64,000 nt of DNA from Aquimarina atlantica (GCF_000626715.1 NZ_AQRA01000002.1:62001-126000); one strand, 5' to 3'. Numbered from the stretch's first letter, positions 1-9,463 are shown. The notes: a model not told the origin generated them from the sequence alone. Numbers and translations are program-made.

Positions 1-383
1 TTTATCCATTTATCCAATGTATTAATTCCCCATGCATTATAAAACAGGTATAACTTACCATCTCTTATTTCAAAGGTTTTAGGATTTATATCTACTTTTT
101 CGCTATTCACTGCTACTGCATAGGCACAATACCCTCCATATTGTGGAACATATCTTTCAGGATTATTTTTAAACTTCTCTAGATTTTCCTGATTTGCAAA
201 TTTGTAGTTTACTTTATCATGAGTAGCTACAAATTTACTACTTCCTTTAACTGCTTTGTTATTAAAGTATTCTGTTACATCGTACCCTTCTGCTACAAAA
301 TCTTTATTCGTATTATAATCTATTTGTTGAGCACTTACTGTTGCTATAAAAACAAAAAATAGTATCGCTATGTATGGTTTCAT
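1..383 (-). CDS. YHS domain-containing secreted protein (3' end outside window)
   Basis: The reading frame opens at the ATG at 383-381 and runs without a stop to the window edge, so about 127 residues are visible and the C-terminus is missing. The first ~18 residues are a hydrophobic signal peptide (MKPYIAILFFVFIATVSAQ). The rest matches the YHS domain pattern: a GYDVTEYF segment, then a KFKNNPERYVPQYGGYCAYAV block with the family's Tyr-Gly-Gly-Tyr-Cys core. YHS proteins are small secreted or metal-associated proteins of poorly defined role. It lies on the same strand as the DUF350 operon but is separated from it by 87 nt, so co-transcription is possible but not shown. Confidence 0.8.
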   Translation of the reverse strand, partial: MKPYIAILFFVFIATVSAQQIDYNTNKDFVAEGYDVTEYFNNKAVKGSSKFVATHDKVNYKFANQENLEKFKNNPERYVPQYGGYCAYAVAVNSEKVDINPKTFEIRDGKLYLFYNAWGINTLDKWI

Positions 384-470
384 GTATTCGTTTTATTACG
401 CTCTCACACATTAAGTCGTAAAAAAAACCAATCATTACATTTTTAACATAATTATAAGGTAATTAAGCTA

Positions 471-989
471 TTACAGCAGAAAATTAGTAGTTTCTGGATA
501 CGGTATAAGAGCACTAATCAATAGACTAATGCTATCTTTTGCAATTAAGGTAATGGATAATAATGTAGCAGTAACTATTACAGCAGAAGCTACATTATTT
601 TGTTGAATATCTTTAAACTCATTTACACCTTTGGTAAGAGCAGAAAAAAGTAAAAAAACCGAAGTATTAATGAGCAAGGCAAATATAAAACCGATACCTA
701 GATATAAGCCAGAATATTGAATAATTTCTCCAAGCATGATTTCATTTTCTCCAGACATCGATAGTCGAATCATATTGGTTATCGATGGGATAATCTCTCC
801 TAGAATCATACCAATCGATAAAATAATTCCTGCTGCAAAAACAGAAAAAGCCATATTATCTTCTCTAAAGGAGATATTTTTAAAAAATACGCTTTGCAGG
901 ATTTTAAAAGAAATAAACAGTATGAGTACAGAAACGACAATAGCAAGTACTATTTCTATAAAAGCAAGGGTTAATAGTTTCGTTTGCAT
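471..989 (-). CDS. DUF350 family inner-membrane protein
   Basis: The 172-residue protein has four hydrophobic segments (about residues 6-28, 47-69, 93-117 and 133-158). It contains two copies of the DUF350 half-repeat, each opening with an Asn-rich turn before a helix (DNMAFSVFAAG and NNVASAVIVTA). DUF350 proteins (YjfL/YshB-like) are membrane proteins of unknown function, often encoded with ATP-grasp peptide ligases of the glutathionylspermidine synthase type. Here no such ligase is visible. The gene instead follows a transglutaminase-like gene by 5 nt in a probable three-gene operon. Family assignment is fairly secure; function is unknown. Confidence 0.75.
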   Translation of the reverse strand: MQTKLLTLAFIEIVLAIVVSVLILFISFKILQSVFFKNISFREDNMAFSVFAAGIILSIGMILGEIIPSITNMIRLSMSGENEIMLGEIIQYSGLYLGIGFIFALLINTSVFLLFSALTKGVNEFKDIQQNNVASAVIVTATLLSITLIAKDSISLLISALIPYPETTNFLL

Positions 990-994
990 GATTT

Positions 995-2014
995 TTAGGT
1001 GTTAGTTAGTACAATATACCAATGATTTACGTTACCAAAATTTTTGGGTAATGTGCCAATAGTAAAATGTTTATTTGTGGTCTCCCACAAGTAATATCGT
1101 TTTCCATTCTGCACTTTATATATTCCTTTTGCCGGGATATGTAACCCAAGAACAGAGTGCTTATAATAATCGCTATTAAGAATAGCTACATCATATCCAA
1201 AATAACTAAGAATAGCATAAATAATTACGGTTCTGGTATCACAATCTCCTTTTAGATTCCCCATAAAACCTACAGGGTTTTGGATTCCGAAAGGAATATT
1301 ACCGATACAACAATCAGGACATTCTTCTAATATCACTCGAATAGATTCTTCATATTTTTCTGGAGATTCACAATCATTTTCAAAAACAAAAGCATACGGA
1401 ATATCTTGTATAAATGTCACTACCATTTCTGCAAACTCAAATTGATTTAGTTTACTTGAGTTTTTAATGGTAGTAAGTTCTTTAAGAATTAAATCTAGTC
1501 TCGGCGTATCAGAAGTTGCAAGATATTGATACAACTTACCCCAGGATTGCTGTTTATGTTTTTGTACGGTATTATAATATTCTTTTCTAGACAAAAAATA
1601 ATCCTTTTCCCGAATCGAAAATTTTCCTTTATAAGTGTTACCATAATTATCTGTCCATTGTCGATTCTGCCGTAATAGTACTATAGAATCGCCTTCTTCC
1701 AGAGCTTTCTCTCGATAAATGTATTCTGAAATATCAGATTTTTGGCTTTCTATAAATATCGGAATAGTATCCAACATATGTCGTAATCCTAGTATAGATC
1801 CCAAAACAAATGTACTATACAATATATAACGCCATTGAAATCTTTTTTGATTGCTCTCTAATTTTCCTAATAACCACGAAAGCAATACTAACACTAATGC
1901 AAAGGCCCAAAACAAAGAAATAGAGAAAAAAGCTTGTACAACACTACTGCTCACCAAAGAGATTAATATAATCGCCGGAAACGAAAAACAACCTAGTTTC
2001 TTTTTAATTGCCAT
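995..2014 (-). CDS. Transglutaminase-like membrane protein
   Basis: The 339-residue protein has three N-terminal hydrophobic segments (about 11-29, 32-50 and 62-78) followed by a soluble domain. Residues 250-320 carry a transglutaminase/protease-like core: Cys258 in KGDCDTRT, His286 in YKHSVLG, and an acidic residue at Glu311 in LWETTN. This Cys-His-acid order is that of the transglutaminase-like fold, although the usual Asp is Glu. The gene begins 2 nt after the LuxE-like gene and ends 5 nt before the DUF350 gene, so translation is probably coupled. The domain probably faces the periplasm. Whether it cleaves or forms amide bonds cannot be told from sequence. Confidence 0.7.
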   Translation of the reverse strand: MAIKKKLGCFSFPAIILISLVSSSVVQAFFSISLFWAFALVLVLLSWLLGKLESNQKRFQWRYILYSTFVLGSILGLRHMLDTIPIFIESQKSDISEYIYREKALEEGDSIVLLRQNRQWTDNYGNTYKGKFSIREKDYFLSRKEYYNTVQKHKQQSWGKLYQYLATSDTPRLDLILKELTTIKNSSKLNQFEFAEMVVTFIQDIPYAFVFENDCESPEKYEESIRVILEECPDCCIGNIPFGIQNPVGFMGNLKGDCDTRTVIIYAILSYFGYDVAILNSDYYKHSVLGLHIPAKGIYKVQNGKRYYLWETTNKHFTIGTLPKNFGNVNHWYIVLTNT

Positions 2015-2016
2015 AT

Positions 2017-2997
2017 TTATAGTGCCATTAAATTACAGCCTCTGATATCACTATGATCAAATCTACCAATAATTTCGAAACCTTCATCGGTATACGTTTT
2101 ACCTAAATCCTGAGTAGCGATAAAAGAGCATGAATTTATATTTGCCAGATCTATAACATTTATACCTCCTGTTTTATTAACTCCTAATTGAGTTAAAGCA
2201 TCTTCGGGATTTCTGATCGAAACTTTCATCCAGGGAGGGCAATAAAAAAGTCCATCTTTTTTAGAATAGGCTTGCGATAATAATTCTGTCATCCCATATT
2301 CGCTATGAATCTGAGAAACGCCAAAACCATTTTTAAGAATCTTATGTAATTCTTCACGAATCATTTCTTTTCTACGACCTTTCATACCACCAGTTTCCAT
2401 AATTATTGACCTCTCATTTAATCGTACATCATAATTCTCAACAAGGTCTAATAAAGCAAATGAAACTCCCAAAAGCAGTATTTTTTTATCTTCTGCGATA
2501 AGTTGCCGAAGAGTCTCTATCAATTTTTTAGTATCATGCAAATAAAACCCACTTTGCGGATGATTACTATCATTGATCAATTTTTCGGCCATATATACCA
2601 AAGAAGAGCCATCTCTTTCTAAATAAGAAGGTAGTAATGCCAAAACTATATAATCTGTAATATCACCATAGAAATGTTGAAATCCTTTTCTAAAACTTCT
2701 TTCATACACTGTAAGATCACTAACATAATGTTTACTGGTCACATTACCTGTTGTACCGCTGCTGGTAAAAACTTTATGTATAGAAGCTCTACTGCTTACA
2801 ATTTTCTCTTGTTTAAAGAATTGAATTGGTAAATATGGAATATCATCAATACATTTTACCGAAGCTTTTGCTATTCCTAAAAGATTACAAAACCTCTGGT
2901 ATGTTAAATTGTTACTGTATTGATATCTAAAAACACGTAGGGCCGATCTCTCAAAATCTGTGTTGTTTTGAATAGAAAAAATAGTATCAGCCTGCAT
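2017..2997 (-). CDS. LuxE-like acyl-protein synthetase / acyl transferase
   Basis: The 326-residue protein fits the LuxE family, whose members activate a fatty acid as acyl-AMP and transfer it to a C-terminal cysteine. An adenylate-binding motif TSSGTTG is at residues 78-84. A SEYGMTELLSQAY block follows, as in ANL-type adenylating enzymes. The C-terminus is DIRGCNLMAL, with Cys321 in the position of the LuxE acyl-accepting cysteine. There is no luxCD nearby, so bioluminescence is not implied; Flavobacteriaceae carry such stand-alone homologues. It is the first gene of a tight operon with the transglutaminase-like and DUF350 genes, with a -7 promoter element 27 nt upstream of the ATG. Confidence 0.8.
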   Translation of the reverse strand: MQADTIFSIQNNTDFERSALRVFRYQYSNNLTYQRFCNLLGIAKASVKCIDDIPYLPIQFFKQEKIVSSRASIHKVFTSSGTTGNVTSKHYVSDLTVYERSFRKGFQHFYGDITDYIVLALLPSYLERDGSSLVYMAEKLINDSNHPQSGFYLHDTKKLIETLRQLIAEDKKILLLGVSFALLDLVENYDVRLNERSIIMETGGMKGRRKEMIREELHKILKNGFGVSQIHSEYGMTELLSQAYSKKDGLFYCPPWMKVSIRNPEDALTQLGVNKTGGINVIDLANINSCSFIATQDLGKTYTDEGFEIIGRFDHSDIRGCNLMAL

Positions 2998-3024
2998 AAG
3001 ATTTGTTCAACAAATTTTGTAGAA

Positions 3025-3032
3025 CAAAGGTA
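3025..3032 (-). promoter_or_regulatory. -7 promoter element (TACCTTTG) for the LuxE-like operon
   Basis: On the minus strand TACCTTTG is an exact match to the Bacteroidota -7 consensus TAnnTTTG and lies 27 nt before the ATG at 2997. An inverted repeat TTTGTTC/GAACAAA (3002-3008 and 3022-3028) straddles the start region and could be an operator. No clear -33 TTG was found. Confidence 0.5.
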
Positions 3033-3113
3033 TAAAAAGAGCGCCTTTTTAGACTTGTTTTTTTACATTATAAAAAACAAGACGGCTCAAAAGAAAGTAT
3101 TTTAAATCAAAAA

Positions 3114-3461
3114 TTATTTAATAATAAGTTTCTTAGTAGCTTTAAGATCACCTTCGGTAACTTTAATTACATATACACCAGGATTTAAATGGGTAATATC
3201 TAATTCTTTACCAATTAAAACTTTAAAAAGTACTTTTTCTCCTAAAACTGTAAAAATTGAAACTGTCTTGGTAAGGTTTTTAGTAGAGGTAATGTATAAT
3301 ACACTTCCAGCAGGTGCTGGATTGGGGAACAAACGCAATCCTTCGATTTTTATGCTCTTCGAAGCTTGTGTTTCGGCCGTATCAGACTGTGCTTGGATTC
3401 CTGGAGCAAAGGAAAAGCAGATAAGACTAATACATGTAAGCAGCAAGTAGATTTTTTTCAT
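3114..3461 (-). CDS. Small secreted protein consisting mostly of a T9SS type A sorting domain
   Basis: I use the ATG at 3461-3459 because it opens a good signal peptide (MKKIYLLLTCISLICFSF); the in-frame ATG 51 nt upstream adds an unlikely hydrophobic extension. The 115-residue product is a signal peptide, a short Ser/Thr/Gln-rich linker, and then a complete type IX secretion sorting domain. That domain shows LRLFPNPA at its start, a VSIFTVLGEKV strand and the closing NPGVYVIKVTEG...TKKLIIK. Almost nothing is left as cargo. The family is well known; a sorting domain with essentially no passenger is unusual. It would be exported by the gliding/T9SS machinery and displayed or released at the cell surface. 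Confidence 0.8.
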   Translation of the reverse strand: MKKIYLLLTCISLICFSFAPGIQAQSDTAETQASKSIKIEGLRLFPNPAPAGSVLYITSTKNLTKTVSIFTVLGEKVLFKVLIGKELDITHLNPGVYVIKVTEGDLKATKKLIIK

Positions 3462-3911
3462 ACAAAAATTTATTTTGGGGCAATAAATATACAACATAAA
3501 AATTAAAAACATTACAAATTATTAGCATACTTGTGTATAAAACCCAGATTTAATGGTAGTTCTGTACACAAATTACGGTTTTCACTTACTAGATATCTTG
3601 ATTTTATTCTTACCATCAAAATTATCATTTCTATCCTTAATTTTATCTTTTTTATACTGCAGCTATGCTATATTTTTTTAAAAAGATATCATCATAGATT
3701 TGAGAATTTAAAATTCTTACTGGCAAAAAAATCAAAATGAATTCAAATTTAAATTTTGTAAATCAAAAATAATGCCTGATATTTGTTTCATTATGAAGTT
3801 ATAAAAGAATTATGTACATAATTGTGCGCATAGAGACCTCTCGATTTAGAAGCTAAGAATTCCTTCTTTAGCATCTCTTATTTATATTTTCAATTCGTAA
3901 TTCTTATTATA
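3462..3911. other. Intergenic region between divergent sorting-domain and MATE genes
   Basis: This AT-rich 450-nt gap separates the divergent mini-protein and the MATE gene. It must hold both promoters. I found no exact TAnnTTTG element, hairpin or convincing small gene. An open frame of 69 codons at 3531-3740 has a composition of hydrophobic/aromatic and lysine residues typical of AT-rich noise. Confidence 0.4.
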
Positions 3912-5318
3912 ATGACTCAAAAAAAACTTACACTTACACGTATATTTTCATATTTCAAAATTGCACTAACTGGTAAAGAACAAGAATTCACTTCAGGGAG
4001 TATTCGCAGAGCAGTTTTCATGCTTTCTGTACCTATGGTTCTAGAAATGATGATGGAATCTATCTTTTTTCTTGTAGATGCTTACTATGTTTCTAGTCTT
4101 GGGGCGAATGCTATAGCTACTGTAGGATTAACAGAATCTGTACTTACTCTGGTATATGCTATTGCTATTGGACTTAGTATGGGAGTTACTGCAATTGTTG
4201 CTCGCAGAGTGGGTGAAAAAGATATTAGTGGTGCCTCTCAAACAGCAATACAATCTATTCTTTTAGGAATAGTAATTGCTGCAATAATTAGTTGTATCGG
4301 TATTCTTTTTCCGAAAGAAATACTTGGACTCATGGGAGCCGAACCCGATCTTATCGCAGATGGATATGGTTACACTCAAGTATTATTAGGTGGAAACGTG
4401 ACCATCATGCTTCTGTTTTTAGTTAATGCTGTATTTAGAGGCGCAGGTGACGCTTCTGTAGCAATGCGAGTGTTAATCTTTTCTAATATATTAAATATCA
4501 TTCTGGATCCGATTTTTATTTTCGGGTTTGGCCCTGTTCCTGCTTTTGGTGTACAGGGAGCTGCGATTGCTACAACTATAGGTAGAGGTAGTGCCGTAAT
4601 ATTTCAGTTACTCATTCTTTTTTATGGCTGGAGTAAGATCAAAGTGGCTTTTAAAGATATTGTTTTTAGAGCCGGAATTATGCTTAATCTAGTTAAAGTC
4701 TCTTTGGGAGGGATCGGACAATTTATTATCGGAACATCTAGCTGGGTATTCTTGATGCGAATTATGGCTGAATTTGGTAGCGAAGTACTGGCAGGGTATA
4801 CAATTGCTATTAGAGTATTAATGTTTACGCTAATGCCTTCCTGGGGAATGAGTAATGCTGCGGCTACATTGGTAGGTCAAAATTTAGGTGCTGCAAAGCC
4901 AGAACGTGCCGAGCAATCGGTTTGGAAAACAGGAAAATACAATGCCTATTTTATGGCTATTGTATCTATATTTTATCTCTTATTTGCAGAAGTAATTATA
5001 AGAATCTTTAGTGATGAAGCATTAATCATAGAATATGGAGCCTTAAGTTTACGTGTAATTGCTGCAGGTTACGTATTCTATGCCTACGGTATGGTGATCA
5101 TACAATCTTTTAACGGAGCAGGTGATACCAAAACTCCTACTGTCATTAATTTCTTTTGCTTCTGGGTATTCCAACTTCCATTTGCATACCTGGCAGCCTT
5201 AATCCTAAATTGGGGCGCAATGGGTGTATTTCTTGCGATTACCTTTGCCGAAGTTTTAATCGCAGTGATTGGGATTATCTGGTTTAAAAAAGGAAAATGG
5301 AAAGAAGTAAAGGTATAG
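3912..5318 (+). CDS. MATE family efflux transporter
   Basis: The 468-residue protein has about 12 hydrophobic segments arranged as two related halves. It shows MATE signatures such as SVPMVLEMMMESIFFLVDAYYVSSLG near the N-terminus, a VNAVFRGAGDAS segment in the first half and the equivalent IQSFNGAGDTKTPT in the second. MATE proteins export cationic drugs or metabolites in exchange for Na+ or H+ across the inner membrane. The first ~30 residues are polar and cytosolic. The gene stands alone, with its promoter in the divergent gap and a long hairpin just after the stop. The substrate cannot be predicted. Confidence 0.9.
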   Translation: MTQKKLTLTRIFSYFKIALTGKEQEFTSGSIRRAVFMLSVPMVLEMMMESIFFLVDAYYVSSLGANAIATVGLTESVLTLVYAIAIGLSMGVTAIVARRVGEKDISGASQTAIQSILLGIVIAAIISCIGILFPKEILGLMGAEPDLIADGYGYTQVLLGGNVTIMLLFLVNAVFRGAGDASVAMRVLIFSNILNIILDPIFIFGFGPVPAFGVQGAAIATTIGRGSAVIFQLLILFYGWSKIKVAFKDIVFRAGIMLNLVKVSLGGIGQFIIGTSSWVFLMRIMAEFGSEVLAGYTIAIRVLMFTLMPSWGMSNAAATLVGQNLGAAKPERAEQSVWKTGKYNAYFMAIVSIFYLLFAEVIIRIFSDEALIIEYGALSLRVIAAGYVFYAYGMVIIQSFNGAGDTKTPTVINFFCFWVFQLPFAYLAALILNWGAMGVFLAITFAEVLIAVIGIIWFKKGKWKEVKV

Positions 5319-5349
5319 TATCATTCCTCATATATGATGAAGTTGAAAA

Positions 5350-5389
5350 TTAGTTCTCACAGATCGTCATGAAGATTTGTGAGAACTAA
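5350..5389. terminator. 16-bp hairpin between convergent MATE and CHAT genes
   Basis: A 12-bp perfect stem (TTAGTTCTCACA / TGTGAGAACTAA) extends by 4 more pairs to 5350-5365 / 5374-5389 with loop GTCATGAA. It sits in the 73-nt convergent gap and probably ends transcription from both sides, but no strong T-run follows. Its AG..CTCACAG core resembles the palindrome at 10330-10364, so it may belong to the same REP-like family. Confidence 0.6.
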
Positions 5390-5391
5390 TG

Positions 5392-8300
5392 TTATTTTAC
5401 CTTAATCGTATTCATTCGTTTTCTGTACAGAAATACTCCCAAAACTAGAATCACACAACATGTTAATATCCCAAAAATCCAATATAATGTATTATTTGTA
5501 CTCAAAGTAATAGGGTCAGAATTACCAACAAGATAAAACCCGCTCCAATAAAACGGATGCATATAATTTATATGAGCAGTATTTAGATATTTTAATTTAG
5601 CCTGTTGTAAAGCTTTAGCTTTGTTCATTCCAGTCTTAAGATTAGCATAGAAATATTTCATCAACTCTGGAGTAGTTTGATCAGATATTTCCCAATTACT
5701 TAATAATAAGCTTTTGGTTCCTGCATATTGAAACGCATTTCCCAAGCTCATAATACCTTCTCCTTTAGCAATTTTTCCTGTTCCTGTATTGCATGCACTT
5801 AGGACAGTAAGTTCTGCGGGGATAGTTAGTGCAAATAATTCATGACTATATAGCTGATCATCTTCTAATGAGTCGTTGCTTTTGGTAAAGTATAACTTAG
5901 AATTTTCCGGATGTTCATTATTTACTTCTCCATGCAAAGCCAGGTGAAGAATACTATATTGAGATGCATTTTCTTTAAAATTAGCTTCATTAGCTTGTGA
6001 ACCATAATAATACTTTCCGTCAATAATATCTGCGATAGCTTTTATCTCCTTTCGAGTACCGGGCAAATCCTCTATCGCACCTCTTAAATCAGATAATCGC
6101 AAGGTATTTGTAGTTTCTAGTTGTGTACTGTCTGTAAATGAAAAAGCAAGACATTCTTGTAGGGTAGCTACCTCTGTGGGATTTTTGTCCTTAGCAAACA
6201 AAACATTGGCAGAATTGGCATAAGAAATTGCGTGTTTACGAAGCAGGTAAGGGAAATGCTTAGGGTCATTAGAAACTTCTTTTTGAGTATGTAATACATC
6301 AAAATTAAGATGCCATATGGGGCCATCAGGTATAACAATTAATTGATTTCCTTTAATTTTTGATGCTATTGGTTTAAATAAGGCAGTATATAGTTGTGAA
6401 GCCAAATCTTTATAGGATTGTACATTTCTGGAAATAATAGTTTTATGAAAATCTTCTATATCCTGTTGCAGCTTAGACGTATCTATTTTGGTAAGATCTA
6501 TAGCATTTTTTGAGATGGTAAAGATATATGCCATACTATCTGTGGTAAAAAATTCTAGTAACGTAGTGTTATCCGGGAGTTGTTTTTGAACATTTTCTAC
6601 AGACAAAAAAGTAGTATTGTATTTTAAACGGTAATATTTTGGATAGGTATTTTCTAAAACTGTATATAACGAATCCTGCTGAGTTCTAATCCTGAATATT
6701 TTGTCTTCGAATAAGGCAAGTTTTGTACTATCTATATTGGTGTTAGATTGCTCTTTGACAATTTGTGAGGTATAAAAAGCAAAATCTGTTTTTAAGTTTT
6801 TTTCGAACTCTACGGTTTCTAAAGGTAAATCAGAAAACTGTTTGGCATTACTTTCTTGTAGTAGTTCCTGTAAGGTATTGGCTTTACTCTTTTCGCTATA
6901 ATAAAAAGCCCGGGATAAAGCTTCAGGGTCTTTTGTAGCCTGATATAATAGGTAATTCGTTTCTATAGCGTTCGCATAAATTTCTTTAACGGTTTTTGAA
7001 AAAGTAAGTTTATCTTGATAATCCTGAGTGGTTTGTCTAACATAAGTGATTAAAGAATCTATTTCTGAATAAGATTTTATAGCCTTTTGTAAATTGGAAA
7101 TTTCTCCTTTTTGTTTATATAAAGCTTTATGGATTTTTCCTTTGATCTGGATAGAGTTTAATGCTATTTTTATATCCAAAAACTCTGTTGTTTTCTCTTT
7201 TTTTAGAGGTATAACATTTGTGTTTATTGCTTTTTTACAGTATTCTAATGCTTCTTTATATTTTTTATTTCTGTATGCAATTGTTGCAAAATTATTATAA
7301 ATTTCAGAATTATATGGATGACTTTCTCCTAAGATTTTAAAATTAATATTTAAAGCTTTTTTAGAGAAGAATATTGATTTGTCATAGATGTTTTTTTCTA
7401 AATAACATTCAGATATGTTAGCATATATATCTGAAATTTTAGGATGCAATTCTCCATAAGCATTTTTGTAAATTTCAATAGATTTATTAAAGTATTCTAT
7501 GCCTTTATTGATATCTCCGTTTTTAAAGTGTACTACAGCAATATTATTATAACTTCTTCCCAAACTAGGATGTTTGTCATTATAAGTATTAATAAAGACT
7601 TCTTTTGCTTTATGATAATATTTTAAGGCTTCTTCTGGATTTTCTTTTATTCTAAAAATATTTCCCAAATTAATAAAAGACATGGCAGTTGAATTATGCT
7701 GTTCTCCATATATTTTTCTTCTTATTGTCAATGCTTTTTTATGATAACTTAATGCTTTATCATATTTTCCTAATATTTTATAAGTATTTCCTATATTATT
7801 GTACAACGAAGCTGTTAATTTTTCTTCTTCTTTTTCTAGATTTAATTGAATCTTTAATGCTGTTTTATAACTCTCTAATCCCTTGTTAAAATTACCTTTA
7901 GACATGAAAAGATTTCCTAGGTTATTATAACAAAATACATTTTTAAGATGATTGTGATGAAATACTTTTTTTTGAAAATCAATTGCTTTATATAAGCTTT
8001 CAGTGGCCTTGCTATAATCACCTTTTTTCCAATAGATTACAAAAATATTATTATAATAGATTCCGATATTGTCATTAATTTCGTTTTTATTATGTTTAGC
8101 TATTTTTAATGCTTTTCTATAGGAATTTATAGCTAAATCAAGTTCGTAAGTTTTGGAATAAGTTCTGCCTAAACAATTATATGAGTCAGCAATATCTTTA
8201 TGATTTGCTTTAAGAATTTGAGATCTAATTCTTAAAGCTTTTTTAAAGTATAATAATGCTTCAGAATAATTTCCTTTTTCGTAATGATACCATCCTATAT

Positions 8301-8661
8301 TATTTATAGCATTTGCTTTTTCTTTATGATTATCAGAAAACTTTGATTCGCAAATTTTTAAAGCTTTTTCAGCAGACAATAATGAACTATCCAGATCAAT
8401 ATTATCAGTATATCGATAATTAATTGCAATTTTATTATAACAAGAAGCTACTTTTTCCCAGGATTTAGTAGTTTTATAAATATCTAGTGCTTTCTTAAAG
8501 TATACAACAGCGTTATCAGCTTTTAACTTTTCAGATAACGAATCTGCTTTTTTATAATATTGATTGCCAGTAATAGTGTATTTTACAGATTGTGCAGATA
8601 AAAAATTACTAAAAATAAATAAGAATACTATACTAATTTTTACACCGAAAAAATATTTCAT
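5392..8661 (-). CDS. TPR-CHAT protein (caspase-like peptidase domain) with C-terminal membrane anchor
   Basis: The 1089-residue protein has a signal peptide (about 1-23), a long array of tetratricopeptide repeats (about 30-490; repeated NNIGxxY / ALxYxKKAL pattern), a helical linker, and a C-terminal CHAT domain (about 770-1050). It ends with a transmembrane helix (about 1059-1079) and a basic tail. The CHAT domain keeps the catalytic His-Cys pair: His910 in LHLALHGE and Cys957 in LSACNTGTG, so an active cysteine peptidase is plausible. The topology puts TPR and CHAT in the periplasm. It is divergent from, and 124 nt away from, a sigma factor gene followed by an anti-sigma-like TPR gene. TPR-CHAT proteins elsewhere act as sensor proteases; the substrate here is unknown. 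Confidence 0.85.
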   Translation of the reverse strand: MKYFFGVKISIVFLFIFSNFLSAQSVKYTITGNQYYKKADSLSEKLKADNAVVYFKKALDIYKTTKSWEKVASCYNKIAINYRYTDNIDLDSSLLSAEKALKICESKFSDNHKEKANAINNIGWYHYEKGNYSEALLYFKKALRIRSQILKANHKDIADSYNCLGRTYSKTYELDLAINSYRKALKIAKHNKNEINDNIGIYYNNIFVIYWKKGDYSKATESLYKAIDFQKKVFHHNHLKNVFCYNNLGNLFMSKGNFNKGLESYKTALKIQLNLEKEEEKLTASLYNNIGNTYKILGKYDKALSYHKKALTIRRKIYGEQHNSTAMSFINLGNIFRIKENPEEALKYYHKAKEVFINTYNDKHPSLGRSYNNIAVVHFKNGDINKGIEYFNKSIEIYKNAYGELHPKISDIYANISECYLEKNIYDKSIFFSKKALNINFKILGESHPYNSEIYNNFATIAYRNKKYKEALEYCKKAINTNVIPLKKEKTTEFLDIKIALNSIQIKGKIHKALYKQKGEISNLQKAIKSYSEIDSLITYVRQTTQDYQDKLTFSKTVKEIYANAIETNYLLYQATKDPEALSRAFYYSEKSKANTLQELLQESNAKQFSDLPLETVEFEKNLKTDFAFYTSQIVKEQSNTNIDSTKLALFEDKIFRIRTQQDSLYTVLENTYPKYYRLKYNTTFLSVENVQKQLPDNTTLLEFFTTDSMAYIFTISKNAIDLTKIDTSKLQQDIEDFHKTIISRNVQSYKDLASQLYTALFKPIASKIKGNQLIVIPDGPIWHLNFDVLHTQKEVSNDPKHFPYLLRKHAISYANSANVLFAKDKNPTEVATLQECLAFSFTDSTQLETTNTLRLSDLRGAIEDLPGTRKEIKAIADIIDGKYYYGSQANEANFKENASQYSILHLALHGEVNNEHPENSKLYFTKSNDSLEDDQLYSHELFALTIPAELTVLSACNTGTGKIAKGEGIMSLGNAFQYAGTKSLLLSNWEISDQTTPELMKYFYANLKTGMNKAKALQQAKLKYLNTAHINYMHPFYWSGFYLVGNSDPITLSTNNTLYWIFGILTCCVILVLGVFLYRKRMNTIKVK

Positions 8662-8785
8662 ACATTCTAAGATTTGCTAACAATTCGTTAACCACAAAGA
8701 ACTTAAAATTGTTGTTTTTTAGTTTACATTTAGAGCAATTTAACCATATCATAACATTGTAGACAGTATACAATACTTAAGACTT

Positions 8786-9367
8786 ATGAAGGATAAAAAA
8801 GATCAGGAAATCTTAAGAGGCATATTGGCAGGAGATAGAGCAGTAATCAAAACCTTTTATAAAGAAAATTTTAACTATATCAGAGGGTATGTTGTACAAA
8901 ATTCAGGAAGTAAGGAAGATGTAGAAGATGTGTTTCAGGATGCTTTAATGATATTATATGAAAAATTAGAATCAGGCCCTCTCGAACTTCATGCTTCTTT
9001 ACGCACCTATTTTTTTGCTATTTGCAAAAATCTATGGAAAAAAAGATTACGAAAAAAAAGTAAAGTATTTACTACCGATACAGTTTTTGAAATCTCTGAA
9101 GAATTAGATGACGATATATTGCAAAGGATAGAAAATCAAGATAGAGAACATATTTATCATAAATATTTTTTACAATTATCCGCTACTTGCCAAAAATTAT
9201 TATCCTTAGTTTTTGAAGAAAAGAGCATGCGGCAAATTGCAGAGAAAACAGGATACTCTGAAGGGTATGCCAGAAAGAAAAAGTTTGAATGCAAAAAACA
9301 CTTGATGGATCGCATAGAAAGTGATCCTGCTTACAAAGAATTAAGAATACATACTACACAAGAATAG
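8786..9367 (+). CDS. RNA polymerase sigma-70 family (ECF-type) sigma factor
   Basis: The 193-residue protein has the ECF layout of region 2 (about 18-90, with KEDVEDVFQDALMILYEKL and the DNA-melting segment SLRTYFFAICKNLWKKRLRKK) and region 4 (about 125-178, helix-turn-helix KSMRQIAEKTGYSEGYARKKK). ECF factors direct RNA polymerase to a small regulon when released from an anti-sigma factor. The gene is followed after 96 nt by a membrane protein whose cytosolic N-terminus looks like an anti-sigma segment, and it is divergent from the TPR-CHAT gene. This suggests a sensory unit of three proteins. The linker between regions 2 and 4 is acidic (EELDDDI) and long for the family. Confidence 0.9.
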   Translation: MKDKKDQEILRGILAGDRAVIKTFYKENFNYIRGYVVQNSGSKEDVEDVFQDALMILYEKLESGPLELHASLRTYFFAICKNLWKKRLRKKSKVFTTDTVFEISEELDDDILQRIENQDREHIYHKYFLQLSATCQKLLSLVFEEKSMRQIAEKTGYSEGYARKKKFECKKHLMDRIESDPAYKELRIHTTQE

Positions 9368-9463
9368 AGATTATGAAATGAGCCATAATAACCCGGTTAA
9401 TACCAACCAAAATGATTATTGGCGAATTCCATCTGACGGATAAAAGCAAAATAAAATAAACAG

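Noticed and set aside
3531..3740. Open frame of 69 codons on the plus strand
   Set aside because: Its translation is rich in Phe, Ile, Leu, Tyr and Lys with no domain or start signal, as expected for random AT-rich DNA; it lies in a promoter gap.
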